Shown piece after piece: positions 28,762 to 37,002 of a stretch of 64,000 nt of DNA. The position numbers and the translations under genes are program-made. Source of the stretch: Nonomuraea candida (GTDB taxonomy: Bacteria; Actinomycetota; Actinomycetes; Streptosporangiales; Streptosporangiaceae). The notes under the pieces are model-generated. The model made no database searches. It was given only the letters and a program-made list of their open reading frames with translations, and was not told the DNA's origin. Where the stretch lies: assembly GCF_000725485.1 (NCBI RefSeq), contig NZ_JOAG01000029.1:117781-181780 (forward strand), read 5' to 3'. Position 1 is the first letter of the stretch. Every line of letters starts with the position of its first letter.

Positions 28762-30123
28762 CTACCCGTACATGCCCGGCGCCGTCGCCGTGTGGTCGTT
28801 GACCGCGTGCAGGGCGCCCTTCTCGTCGCGCCACAACCGCCAGCCGTCATGGCTGCCCGTGAACCAGGGCGGCGGGGCGGTGGCGGGGGAGACCCGCTTG
28901 CCGGTGCCGAGGTCGTATTCGCAGATGGCGGCCGTGGAGTAGAAGCCCGGCGCCTGCCCGCGCAGCGGCAGCGGCTTGGGATCGGTGACGCAGAAGGACC
29001 AGCCGCGCTCCTTCTCGACCGGCACCGGCCTGCCCGAGACGATGTCGAAGGCCGTGCCCTTGGCGCCGTGCTTGAGGAAGCCCAGCTTGTCCATGCGGTC
29101 GGGGAAGGCCAGCCACCAGCCCGAGCCCGGCACGTCGGCGGCGGTGATCTGGCCGACCACCCGGCCGGTGGCCGAGTCGAGCCGGGCGAAGCCGCCGTAG
29201 ACGCCCTGGCGGTCCACCGGGCGCACGACCGGGGCGAAGCCGGGGCTGCCGCTGGGATAGACGCGTACGACGGAGGGCCGCATCCAGTTGATCGTCCCGT
29301 CGGCGATCCTGATGGAGAACAGCCCGAAGGTCGAGATCTTCTTGGTCCGCGGGTTGGTGTAGGGGGCGACGTAGCCGACCAGGTCCTCGCCCGTGGCGCC
29401 GAACGCCCACCCGCCCGACAGGTCGATGCCCGGCCCCAGCGCCTGCTCGATCGGCTGCTGCCACTGGAGCCTGCCGGTCTTGAGCTCGTACGACTCCACC
29501 ATGGGGTTGGCGGCCAGCCGCAGCAGCAGCACCCGGTCCCGGTCGGACCACTCGACCTCGGAGATGCCCGGGAGCTGCCACAGCTGCTTGCCCGTCGCCG
29601 CGTCGAGCACCACCATGCGCGCCTTGGCCAGCGCGGTGTGCTCGGACACGCAGATGTACGGCCCGCAGCGCTGCGGCCCGAACGTCGAGTGGATCGGCCG
29701 CGTCCACTTCCGCGCCCCGGAGCGGGCGTCGCGGGCGATGAGCGTGGCGTTCCAGCGGCCCTTCTTGGCGGGGTCGAGCGCGACCACCACGCCCTGGCCC
29801 CCGGCCGTCTCCACGATCGCGGGGGCGGAGACGCCCATGCCGGGCAGGCGGCCCGACATCGTGGCGGGATGGGCCCACAGCCGCCTGCCGTCACGCAGGT
29901 CGACCGCCACGGTCTCCAGGGCGCCGTCGGGCTTCATGGAGGTGGTGGCCACGACCCCGCCGGCCACCGCCATCCGGCTGACGGCGTTGACCTGGGTGTT
30001 CTGCCAGGCCGGAAAGGCCGACGTGGCCGCGTCGCTGTCGGAGCAGCCGGCCGCGGCCAGGGTTGCTGCGAGGGTTCCGGCGAGGGCGAGGGACGGTTTC
30101 CAGAGGGGCCGGAGCACGGGCAA
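28762..30123 (-). CDS. Lipoprotein with PQQ-like beta-propeller
   Basis: 453 aa. A signal peptide ends in lipobox LAAAGC, placing the mature protein outside. Repeated blade motifs of the type DARSGARKWTRP, DAATGKQLWQLPG, ELKTGRLQWQQP and IADGTINWMRP identify an 8-bladed-type quinoprotein-like propeller. No dehydrogenase catalytic residues were seen, so it is more likely a binding or assembly protein. TTG at 30123 has GGAG five bases upstream; GTG at 30117 is an alternative. Its start lies 68 bp from the SGNH hydrolase stop, so the two may be co-transcribed. Confidence 0.8.
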   Translation of the reverse strand: MPVLRPLWKPSLALAGTLAATLAAAGCSDSDAATSAFPAWQNTQVNAVSRMAVAGGVVATTSMKPDGALETVAVDLRDGRRLWAHPATMSGRLPGMGVSAPAIVETAGGQGVVVALDPAKKGRWNATLIARDARSGARKWTRPIHSTFGPQRCGPYICVSEHTALAKARMVVLDAATGKQLWQLPGISEVEWSDRDRVLLLRLAANPMVESYELKTGRLQWQQPIEQALGPGIDLSGGWAFGATGEDLVGYVAPYTNPRTKKISTFGLFSIRIADGTINWMRPSVVRVYPSGSPGFAPVVRPVDRQGVYGGFARLDSATGRVVGQITAADVPGSGWWLAFPDRMDKLGFLKHGAKGTAFDIVSGRPVPVEKERGWSFCVTDPKPLPLRGQAPGFYSTAAICEYDLGTGKRVSPATAPPPWFTGSHDGWRLWRDEKGALHAVNDHTATAPGMYG

Positions 30124-30191
30124 TCCACTCCAAAGAGGACGGGGAGTGGCGGCTCCGGAGCGGAGGGTGACCGGATGGAGGTGTGCGGCCG

Positions 30192-31175
30192 TCAGGTGTC
30201 GTTGACTGCCTCACCGAGTCGCCGCCGGAACAACGCGGCCCACTTCCCGTGCAGGCCCGTCGCCCGTCCGTCGACCCGGGTCGCGGTGACCTCGGTGCCG
30301 GGCTCCTCCGCGGCCGTAGCCGCCGCGAGGTAGATCGGTTGCAGTGCTTCGCCGCGTGCGGGGCGCGGCTCAGGCCACAGCCCCAACGCAGCGCACACTG
30401 ACGGTAGCACCGCGTAAGCGGCCTGCGCGTAACCTCGGTCAGATGGATGGAAACGATCGGGTCCGAACATCTCTGTCGGATTTGTCGCGAACTCGGGGCC
30501 CAGGACGTCCGCGAACGCCACCGTACGGCCGCCCGCGTCCACCACCGCCACCGTCTGCGCCGCCGCGAGCTGCCGGCTCCAGCGCTGCGTCACCCAGCGC
30601 AGCGGCTGCGCGATGGGCCGCACGGTGCCGAGGTCGGGGCAGGTGCCCACGACCACCTCCGCCCCCGCGTCACGCAGCCGCCGCACCGCCTTGGTCAGAT
30701 GGCGTACGGCGATCGCCGGCGGCGTCTGCGTGATGATGTCGTTGGCCCCGATGAAGATCACCGCTATGTCGGGCTCCATCGCCAGCGCCACGTCCACCTG
30801 CTCGCCCAGCTCGGCCGAGGGCGCGCCGGACTTGCCCGCCACGACCAGGCGCACCGGCCGCTCGGCGACCGCGGCCAGGCCGCACGCCAGCAGCACGGCC
30901 GGCGTCTTGGCCGCCTCGGTCATGCCCAGCCCGACGCTGGTGGAGTCGCCCAGCATGGCCATCTTGAGCGGCTCGCCGGGGAAATCGCCGTAGACGCCGT
31001 CGGACGGCGGCCCGTCCAGGCCGTGCGGGCGGCCGATGGCCTTGCGCGCGAGCAGCCCCTCGGCGATGAGCAGGCCGTACGCCGTGGCCCCCAGAGCCGT
31101 CAGCCCGCCTCCTCCGAGTGCCGCCGCCGCGGCGATCCTGCGCGCCGCGCGCGCCATGCCCGCTGCCCAGACCAC
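30192..31175 (-). CDS. SGNH/GDSL-type esterase, membrane-anchored
   Basis: 327 aa. An N-terminal hydrophobic segment (about 15-37) acts as signal or anchor. The hydrolase blocks appear in order: LGDSTSVGLG (block I, Ser), VVAGKSGAPSAELGEQ (block II, Gly), FIGANDI (block III, Asn) and DRFHPSDRGY (block V, Asp/His). It probably deacylates a lipid or glycan; close relatives occupy the Rv1075c position in mycobacteria. GTG 31175 is favoured by GAGGAGG about nine bases upstream; the upstream open frame to 31247 lacks a site. Confidence 0.88.
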   Translation of the reverse strand: MVWAAGMARAARRIAAAAALGGGGLTALGATAYGLLIAEGLLARKAIGRPHGLDGPPSDGVYGDFPGEPLKMAMLGDSTSVGLGMTEAAKTPAVLLACGLAAVAERPVRLVVAGKSGAPSAELGEQVDVALAMEPDIAVIFIGANDIITQTPPAIAVRHLTKAVRRLRDAGAEVVVGTCPDLGTVRPIAQPLRWVTQRWSRQLAAAQTVAVVDAGGRTVAFADVLGPEFATNPTEMFGPDRFHPSDRGYAQAAYAVLPSVCAALGLWPEPRPARGEALQPIYLAAATAAEEPGTEVTATRVDGRATGLHGKWAALFRRRLGEAVNDT

Positions 31176-31303
31176 GTACGTGCCCTCCTCGGTCCAACTC
31201 GGCGGTAGCGTTTGCTTGATAACTAGCCGAGGGCCTGCCACCCCCACTGGATCTCGGCCTCTGACAAGCTGATCAAGCTTCGGTGAAGAAGGTGAACACC
31301 TCG

Positions 31304-32674
31304 GTGCGCGTTTACGATTCCCTCGTTGAGCTGATGGGGAACACTCCGCTCGTCCGGATGAGCAAAGTGACCGCGGGCGTGCCGGCCCAGGTGCTGGCGA
31401 AGGTCGAGTACTTCAACCCGGGCGGCTCGGTCAAGGACCGCATCGCCGTACGCATGATCGAGGCGGCGGAGAAGTCCGGCGAGCTGCGGCCCGGCGGCGT
31501 GATCGTGGAGCCGACCTCCGGCAACACCGGCGTGGGCCTGGCCATCGTGGCCCAGCAGAAGGGCTACCGGTGCCTGTTCGTGGTGCCCGACAAGGTGGCC
31601 CAGGACAAGATCGCGGTGCTGCGGGCCTACGGCGCGGAGGTCGTGGTCTGCCCGACGGCGGTCTCGCCCGACCACCCCGACTCCTACTACTCGGTCTCCG
31701 ACCGCCTGGCCCGCGAGGTGCCCAACGCCTGGAAGCCGGACCAGTACTCCAACGTCAACAACCCCGACTCCCACTACCACTCGACGGGCCCCGAGCTGTG
31801 GGAGCAGACCGAGGGCCGGATCACGCACTTCGTGGCGGGCATCGGCACCGGCGGCACGATCAGCGGCACCGGGCGCTACCTCAAGGAGGTCTCCGGCGGG
31901 CGGGTGAAGATCATCGGGGCCGACCCCGAGGGCTCGGTCTACTCCGGCGGCTCCGGGCGGCCCTACCTGGTGGAGGGGGTCGGCGAGGACATCTGGCCGG
32001 CCACGTACGACACCGGGATCTGCGACGAGATCATCGCGGTGTCCGACAAGGAGTCCTTCAACATGACCCGCAGGCTCGCCCGCGAGGAGGGCCTGCTGGT
32101 GGGCGGCTCCTGCGGCATGGCCGTGGTCGCGGCGCTGCGGGTGGCGGCCAAGGCCGCGCCCGGCGACGTGGTGGTCGTGCTGCTGCCCGACGGCGGCCGG
32201 GGCTACCTGTCGAAGATCTTCAACGACGACTGGATGGCCGACTACGGCTTCCTGACCACCGGCACCGACGAGAGCCTGGTCGGCGACGTGCTGTCGCGCA
32301 AGGGGCCGGGGCTGCCCGAGTTCGTGCACGCGCATCCGCACGAGTCGGTCGGCACGGCGATCGCGATCATGCGCGAATACTCGGTGTCCCAGCTGCCGGT
32401 GATGAAGGAGGAGCCGCCGGTCATGGCGGCGGAGGTGGTCGGCTCCATCGTCGAGCGCGATCTGCTCGAAGCCCTCTATCACGGCAGGCTCTCCTCCGAC
32501 GACCCGATCGCCGATCACATGTCCGCCCCGCTACCCATGATCGGCAGTGGTGAACCTGTGGCGCGTGCGGTGGAAGCGCTGGAGAAGGCTGATGCGGCCG
32601 TTGTGCTGGAAGACGGCAAGCCGTCCGGGCTGATCACCCGGCAGGACCTGCTGGCCTTCCTCGCCAACCACTGA
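31304..32674 (+). CDS. cbs: Cystathionine beta-synthase
   Basis: 456 aa. It condenses serine and homocysteine to cystathionine (reverse transsulfuration). N-terminal PLP domain: NPGGSVKDR with the PLP Lys, EPTSGNTGVGLA, and GIGTGGTISGTGRYL binding phosphate. C-terminal ~125 residues form a CBS-domain pair. GTG 31304 aligns with the usual M.xxDSxxxLxGNTPLVR start; GTG at 31283 and 31292 are alternatives. No haem-binding N-terminal domain. Its partner enzyme is at 34357, as in Rv1077/Rv1079 of M. tuberculosis. Confidence 0.95.
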   Translation: MRVYDSLVELMGNTPLVRMSKVTAGVPAQVLAKVEYFNPGGSVKDRIAVRMIEAAEKSGELRPGGVIVEPTSGNTGVGLAIVAQQKGYRCLFVVPDKVAQDKIAVLRAYGAEVVVCPTAVSPDHPDSYYSVSDRLAREVPNAWKPDQYSNVNNPDSHYHSTGPELWEQTEGRITHFVAGIGTGGTISGTGRYLKEVSGGRVKIIGADPEGSVYSGGSGRPYLVEGVGEDIWPATYDTGICDEIIAVSDKESFNMTRRLAREEGLLVGGSCGMAVVAALRVAAKAAPGDVVVVLLPDGGRGYLSKIFNDDWMADYGFLTTGTDESLVGDVLSRKGPGLPEFVHAHPHESVGTAIAIMREYSVSQLPVMKEEPPVMAAEVVGSIVERDLLEALYHGRLSSDDPIADHMSAPLPMIGSGEPVARAVEALEKADAAVVLEDGKPSGLITRQDLLAFLANH

Positions 32675-32693
32675 CGCGCCCGCGCCGTCTCGC

Positions 32694-32720
32694 GGCCCGG
32701 CCAGGCTCCCCGGCCGGGCC
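32694..32720. terminator. Hairpin between convergent cbs and histidine kinase genes
   Basis: GGCCCGGCC (32694-32702) pairs perfectly with GGCCGGGCC (32712-32720). Confidence 0.6.
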
Positions 32721-32745
32721 GGTGGGCCGCCCGACGCGCCGGGGG

Positions 32746-33918
32746 TCAGGTGAGCGGGAACTCGGCGATCACTTCCCAGGCGCCCTCGGGGGAGGGGCCC
32801 GCGTAGAGCCGGCCGCCCAGTGCCTCCACCCGCTCGGCCATGCCGACCAGCCCGAACCCGCCGCCGAGCCGGGAGACCCGCGGGTCGGGCCCGGTGCCGT
32901 AGTTGCGCACCCGCAGCACCACGGCCCGCTCGTAGCGGCGCAGGTCCGCCTCCACCCAGGCCGTGCGGGAGGCGTGCTTGCGGATGTTCGTCAGCGCCTC
33001 CTGCAGCACCCGGTGCAGGGTCGTCATGACCTCCGGGGGCAGCGTGCGGTCGTCGATGCCCTGGCCGATCTCGAAGGCCACCTTGGGGCCGTCCGCCGAG
33101 AACCGGTCGGTCAGCATCCGCAGGTCGGCCAGCGTGACGCCGGGCCTGCGGTCCGCGTCGTCCTCCGTGCGCAGCACCGCGACCATGCGCCGCATCGAGG
33201 TCAGCGCGTCGGTGCCGGCCGTCGCGATCGCGTCGAGGGCGGGCAGCACCGCCTCCGGCTTGGCCTCGGCGACCGTGCGGGCGGCCTGGGCCTGCACGAC
33301 GATGCCGGTGATGTGGTGGGCGACCAGGTCGTGCAGTTCCCTGGCCAGTTCGAGGCGCTCGGCCCGGCGTACGGAATGGACGGCCTCCTTGCGGCGCTCC
33401 TGCTGGAAGCGCAGGTAGCCGCCGACGCCCGCGGCCGTCGACCAGCCCGCGAACAGCAGGAACGCGAAGACCAGGCTGGAGCTCTGGTAGTCGCGCCCGT
33501 GCGCCTCCCACATCAGCACGATCAGGGCCACGCACGCCAGCGCCGCGGCCCTGCGCACCGGCTCCACGTGCCGCAGCACCCCGATGAGCAGGATGAGCAG
33601 CGAGCCCGTCTCCGTCATCCCCGGCACGCCGTTGAACCCGACGGCCCCGATCAGCACGGAGGTGCCGAACGACAGGGCCAGCAGGACGGCGAACCCCTGC
33701 ACCCGGAACCTGCGCCGCAGCGCCACCGCGACGACCCCGGCCACGCCGCAGGCGAACACCAGCCACTGCAACGGGCCGACCGAGAGGCCGAGCGCGAGGT
33801 CGAACAGCAGCAGCAGGCCCAGCCAGCCGTACATCGCGATCTCGCTCAGCCGGCGGATCCAGTACACGAGCCGTTTCGAATCCCCCACGGCCCCGAGCCT
33901 AAGCCGGAGGTCGGACAT
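32746..33918 (-). CDS. Orphan sensor histidine kinase, NarL-partner (HisKA_3) type
   Basis: 390 aa. Five or six N-terminal TM helices (about 28-165) with almost no extracytoplasmic domain, then a HisKA_3 dimerisation helix with LARELHDLVAHHITG (phospho-His about 196) and HATPase_c with EALTNIRKHA (N box) and GGGFGLVGMAERVEALGG (G box). Such kinases usually sit beside a LuxR/NarL response regulator; none is adjacent on either side. It may signal to a distant regulator. Divergent from a 64-aa membrane protein gene. Confidence 0.88.
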   Translation of the reverse strand: MSDLRLRLGAVGDSKRLVYWIRRLSEIAMYGWLGLLLLFDLALGLSVGPLQWLVFACGVAGVVAVALRRRFRVQGFAVLLALSFGTSVLIGAVGFNGVPGMTETGSLLILLIGVLRHVEPVRRAAALACVALIVLMWEAHGRDYQSSSLVFAFLLFAGWSTAAGVGGYLRFQQERRKEAVHSVRRAERLELARELHDLVAHHITGIVVQAQAARTVAEAKPEAVLPALDAIATAGTDALTSMRRMVAVLRTEDDADRRPGVTLADLRMLTDRFSADGPKVAFEIGQGIDDRTLPPEVMTTLHRVLQEALTNIRKHASRTAWVEADLRRYERAVVLRVRNYGTGPDPRVSRLGGGFGLVGMAERVEALGGRLYAGPSPEGAWEVIAEFPLT

Positions 33919-34024
33919 GTCGTATCAACCGTTCGGCCGAGTGGGCGCGTACGAGACCAGCCCTTCAGCGGAGGCGCCGGACGGGCGGCATCGCGGATGC
34001 TGGACGTGTCGGAAGGGGACAGAC

Positions 34025-34219
34025 ATGGTTGCCATCGGGTTCGCGCTGCTGGGTGTGGGGCTGGTCGTCGCGGTATTGCTCGCGCTGGCCGACCCCGTGC
34101 TGCTCTCGCGCATCAACGGGGAGCACGCCGAGGGCGGCAGCGGCCGGTACATCAAGGCGGACGTCGTACGGCTTCCGTCCAGGAACGGCGGGGACCGGAG
34201 CGAGCCCAGGGCGGCCTGA
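34025..34219 (+). CDS. Small single-pass membrane protein (64 aa)
   Basis: ATG 34025 is preceded by GGAAGGGGA at ideal spacing. Residues 3-24 form one hydrophobic helix (IGFALLGVGLVVAVLLAL), followed by a polar tail rich in Arg/Gly/Ser. No recognised family. It is divergent from the histidine kinase and upstream of the cystathionine lyase gene. A role as kinase accessory is conceivable but rests on position only. Confidence 0.6.
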   Translation: MVAIGFALLGVGLVVAVLLALADPVLLSRINGEHAEGGSGRYIKADVVRLPSRNGGDRSEPRAA

Positions 34220-34285
34220 CGGACGGGCCCGCGCGGGCATGGCGCGCGGGCCGCACGGGGGCTGTGGGGACGGTCCCCCGTGAGC

Positions 34286-34320
34286 GGCCCGCGATCCCGT
34301 TGGGGAACGGATCGCGGGCC
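34286..34320 (+). terminator. Long hairpin upstream of cystathionine gamma-lyase/synthase
   Basis: GGCCCGCGATCC (34286-34297) pairs with GGATCGCGGGCC (34309-34320), extended inward by CGTT/AACG. No T-tract. It could end the small membrane protein transcript or act in the leader of the next gene, whose ATG is 37 bases on. Confidence 0.55.
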
Positions 34321-34356
34321 GTCCTCGCGCCCCGCGGGGCCTGTAACGTTGCCTGT

Positions 34357-35496
34357 ATGAGCAACGGTTTTGAGACCCTGGCCATCCACGCAGGTCAGGA
34401 GCCCGACCCGCTGACCGGCGCGGTCGTGCCGCCGATCTACGCCACGTCCACCTACAAGCAGGACGGCGTGGGCGGCCTGCGCTCCGGCTACGAATACAGC
34501 CGCTCGGCCAACCCCACCAGGACCGCGCTCGAATCCGCGCTGGCCGCCGTGGAGGGCGGGGCGCGCGGGCTGGCGTTCGCGTCGGGGCTGGCCGCCGAGG
34601 ACACCCTGCTGCGCACGGTGTGCCGGCCGCAGGACCACGTGATCATCCCCAACGACGCGTACGGCGGCACCTACCGCCTGTTCGCCAAGGTGCACGAGCG
34701 CTGGGACCTGCACTACGACCCGGTGCCGCTGCACGACCTCGACGCCGTGGCCGCGGCGATGACGCAGAAGACGAGGGTGGTCTGGGTCGAGACGCCCACC
34801 AACCCGCTGCTCGGCATCGCCGACATCGCCGCGCTGGCCCAGCTCGCCCACGACAACGGCGCGCTGCTGGTCGTGGACAACACGTTCGCCTCGCCCTACC
34901 TGCAGCAGCCGCTGGCCCTGGGGGCCGACGTCGTCGTGCACTCGACCACCAAATACGTGGGCGGCCACTCCGACGTGGTGGGCGGCGCCCTGGTGGCCGC
35001 CGACGCCGGGCTCGGGGAGGAGCTGGCCTACCACCAGAACGCGATGGGCGCGGTGGCCGGGCCGTTCGACGCCTGGCTGACGCTGCGCGGGCTCAAGACC
35101 CTCGGCGTGCGCATGGACCGCCACTGCGACAACGCCGAGCGCGTCGTGGACCTGCTGCTCGCCCACCCGCGCGTGACCGAGGTGCTCTACCCGGGGCTGC
35201 CCGGGCACGCCGGGCACGAGGTGGCGGCCAAGCAGATGCGCCGCTTCGGCGGCATGGTGTCGTTCCGGGTGGCCGGGGGCGAGGCGGAGGCCGTGGCGGT
35301 CTGCGACCGGGCCGAGCTGTTCACGCTGGGGGAGTCGCTCGGGGGCGTCGAGTCGCTCATCGAGCACCCGGGCCGGATGACGCACGCCTCGGCGGCCGGG
35401 TCGCCGCTGGAGGTGCCGTCCGACCTGGTGCGGCTGTCGGTCGGCATCGAGACCATCGACGACCTGCTCGCCGACCTCACCCAGGCCCTGGGCTGA
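34357..35496 (+). CDS. Cystathionine gamma-lyase / gamma-synthase
   Basis: 379 aa, Cys/Met metabolism PLP enzyme. Signatures: YEYSRSANPTRTALE, FASGLAAED, VETPTNPLLG, VDNTFASPYLQQPL and the PLP-Lys motif HSTTKYVGGHSDVVGG. With cbs 1.7 kb upstream it can run reverse transsulfuration (cystathionine to cysteine); the synthase direction cannot be excluded from sequence, since both activities share the family and actinobacterial members can be bifunctional. ATG at 34357. Position matches metB (Rv1079). Confidence 0.93.
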   Translation: MSNGFETLAIHAGQEPDPLTGAVVPPIYATSTYKQDGVGGLRSGYEYSRSANPTRTALESALAAVEGGARGLAFASGLAAEDTLLRTVCRPQDHVIIPNDAYGGTYRLFAKVHERWDLHYDPVPLHDLDAVAAAMTQKTRVVWVETPTNPLLGIADIAALAQLAHDNGALLVVDNTFASPYLQQPLALGADVVVHSTTKYVGGHSDVVGGALVAADAGLGEELAYHQNAMGAVAGPFDAWLTLRGLKTLGVRMDRHCDNAERVVDLLLAHPRVTEVLYPGLPGHAGHEVAAKQMRRFGGMVSFRVAGGEAEAVAVCDRAELFTLGESLGGVESLIEHPGRMTHASAAGSPLEVPSDLVRLSVGIETIDDLLADLTQALG

Positions 35497-35508
35497 CCCT
35501 GGAGCGGG

Positions 35509-35937
35509 TTATTCGGGGATGACCATGAGGAAGAGGATCACCAGCCAGATCACGGACAGCAGCCCGCTGATCGCGGCGATCCGCCCGTTCTCCACCTTCG
35601 CGTCGTCGTCCGCACTCTCGCTGGAGAGCGCCTGGACGGCGGTGCGGAGGTCACGGTCGATGATCACCAGCAGGACCGCGGCCACGATGAACAGCGTCAT
35701 CGACGCCGTCATGTACCACCGGCCGAGCAGCCCGTCGCCGATCATGATGCCGAGCGCCAGCCCGAACACGAACACGCCCAGGCTGGCGAGGCTGTAGATT
35801 CTGGTTGTGCGCTGGATGAACTGCAGCGCGGAGACGTTCTTGTTCCTGATGGCGCGCGGCGCGCTCATCGTCGCGGCGGTGATGGGGCCGATCGTGAAGA
35901 TCGCGAATCCGATGTGCAGCCAGAGAAGCAGGGACAT
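35509..35937 (-). CDS. DUF2269-like integral membrane protein
   Basis: 142 aa with four TM helices. The N-terminal WLHIGFAIFTIGPITAAT followed by RTTRIYSLASLGVFVFGLALG is typical of DUF2269 proteins. Function unknown. Converges with the cystathionine lyase gene. Upstream, 9 bases away, lies the stop of a 41-aa membrane protein on the same strand, so the two may form an operon. Confidence 0.75.
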   Translation of the reverse strand: MSLLLWLHIGFAIFTIGPITAATMSAPRAIRNKNVSALQFIQRTTRIYSLASLGVFVFGLALGIMIGDGLLGRWYMTASMTLFIVAAVLLVIIDRDLRTAVQALSSESADDDAKVENGRIAAISGLLSVIWLVILFLMVIPE

Positions 35938-35946
35938 GCGGGAAGA

Positions 35947-36072
35947 CTAGTCCCCGGCGATCTCGGTGGGGGACTCGACACTCTCTTTGCTCTCCGCGGA
36001 GCAGCGCATGCACAGCTCCGTGGTCGTCACCGCGACGACCATCAGGACGATGAGGAGGACCGTGGCAATCAT
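35947..36072 (-). CDS. Small membrane protein (41 aa)
   Basis: ATG at 36072 follows GAAGGGG. Residues 1-18 are a strongly hydrophobic helix (MIATVLLIVLMVVAVTTT), then CMRC, then an acidic Ser/Glu tail. A longer in-frame start near 36165 exists but the upstream residues look non-coding. The CxxC just after the membrane helix is the notable feature. No family recognised. Confidence 0.5.
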   Translation of the reverse strand: MIATVLLIVLMVVAVTTTELCMRCSAESKESVESPTEIAGD

Positions 36073-36211
36073 GGAGGCCCCTTCTTCCCCGTGACGGACG
36101 AAAATATCGTCCGTAATGACTAGACGGGTGTGCAACGGAATAAGTTCGTCGCGGGTATGGTTGTTCATCGCCGCTTTTTCCTTACCGATTGGGCACAAGG
36201 GGGTGCCGTCC

Positions 36212-36625
36212 GTGGCCATCAGGCACGTCGAGCCGTACACCGACGAGTGGCTGCAGCAGCCGATCAGCTACGTCCAGCAGGTGGTCGACCTGCTCGGTGC
36301 CGAGGTCGAGGACTGGTGGGAAGGCCCGTGCGATCCCCGTGACGCCACGGTGAAGCTCACCGACGGCACGGCCCTGGTGTGGGACGAGGAGAGCGGCTGG
36401 CGGCTGGGCGCGTTCGTCTCGGGCGGCCGGGGGCGGCACACCGAGCTGTCCGGGGTGCGCTACCTCGGTCACGGCCTGCTGCCCCGGCCGGAGCGGGTGC
36501 CGTCCGCGCTGGCCGACGCCAGGGCCGGCGTCGGCGCGAGCTCGGCCTGGCGCCCCTGCTACCGCTCCCACCGCAACTGCCGCGACGGCTTCGACGTCGC
36601 CCTCGACTTCTACGCGCTCGCCTGA
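36212..36625 (+). CDS. DUF6292-like conserved hypothetical protein
   Basis: 137 aa. GTG 36212 is chosen because AAGGGGG ends seven bases upstream. The conserved-looking core is WWEGPCDPRDATVKLTDG and LVWDEESGWRLGAFVSGGRG, with HGLLPRPERVPSALADARAG near the end. This resembles DUF6292 proteins from Streptosporangiales/Pseudonocardiales, which often lie near regulatory or resistance genes. Soluble, no signal. Function not known. Confidence 0.65.
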   Translation: MAIRHVEPYTDEWLQQPISYVQQVVDLLGAEVEDWWEGPCDPRDATVKLTDGTALVWDEESGWRLGAFVSGGRGRHTELSGVRYLGHGLLPRPERVPSALADARAGVGASSAWRPCYRSHRNCRDGFDVALDFYALA

Positions 36626-36727
36626 ACCCGGTCTCCACGCGCCCGCCCGGCCCTCGGCCGCTGCCCGCCGGCTGCTGCCTGGGCGCGTGAGGCGCGTCCG
36701 GGGGATCGGTCGCTTATGGTGTGGTTC

Positions 36728-36958
36728 GTGGCTTCCAGTCAGCGACGTCGCGACCAGCTCAAGGAGTTCCTGCGCGCCAGGCGGGAAGCGCTCACGCCCG
36801 GCGACGTCGGGCTGCCCGACGCGGGCGCCCTCACCTTCGAGTATTCGCTGTTCAGGCTGCCCGATCGGGCCGACCTCAACGTGGTGCTGCACACCCCGCA
36901 GCCCGGCACCGGCACCAGGGAGAGGGTGGAGAGCCTGGTGGCGGTACACCCACGATGA
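36728..36958 (+). pseudogene. Remnant of an MmyB/XRE-family regulator (internal in-frame deletion)
   Basis: A 76-codon open frame. The first ~33 residues (DQLKEFLRARREALTPGDVGLP) are the exact N-terminal signature of MmyB-type XRE regulators, just before where the helix-turn-helix should begin. The next residues (ALTFEYSLFRLPDRADLN, then VVLHTPQPGTGTRERVESL) match the extreme C-terminus of the same family. The DNA-binding domain and the ~170-residue PAS-like MmyB domain between them are missing. It lies 36 bp before an oxidoreductase gene, the usual target of such regulators. A short functional peptide is possible but unlikely. Confidence 0.7.
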
Positions 36959-37002
36959 GCTGACACTGCCTCGCCGCCGGCGGGCGCAGCACGATGGACG
37001 GC

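Noticed and set aside
32722..34024. Plus-strand extension of the cystathionine lyase frame upstream of ATG 34357
   Set aside because: The extra ~545 residues are antisense to the histidine kinase and unlike any protein; the enzyme family starts at MSNGFETLAIHAG.
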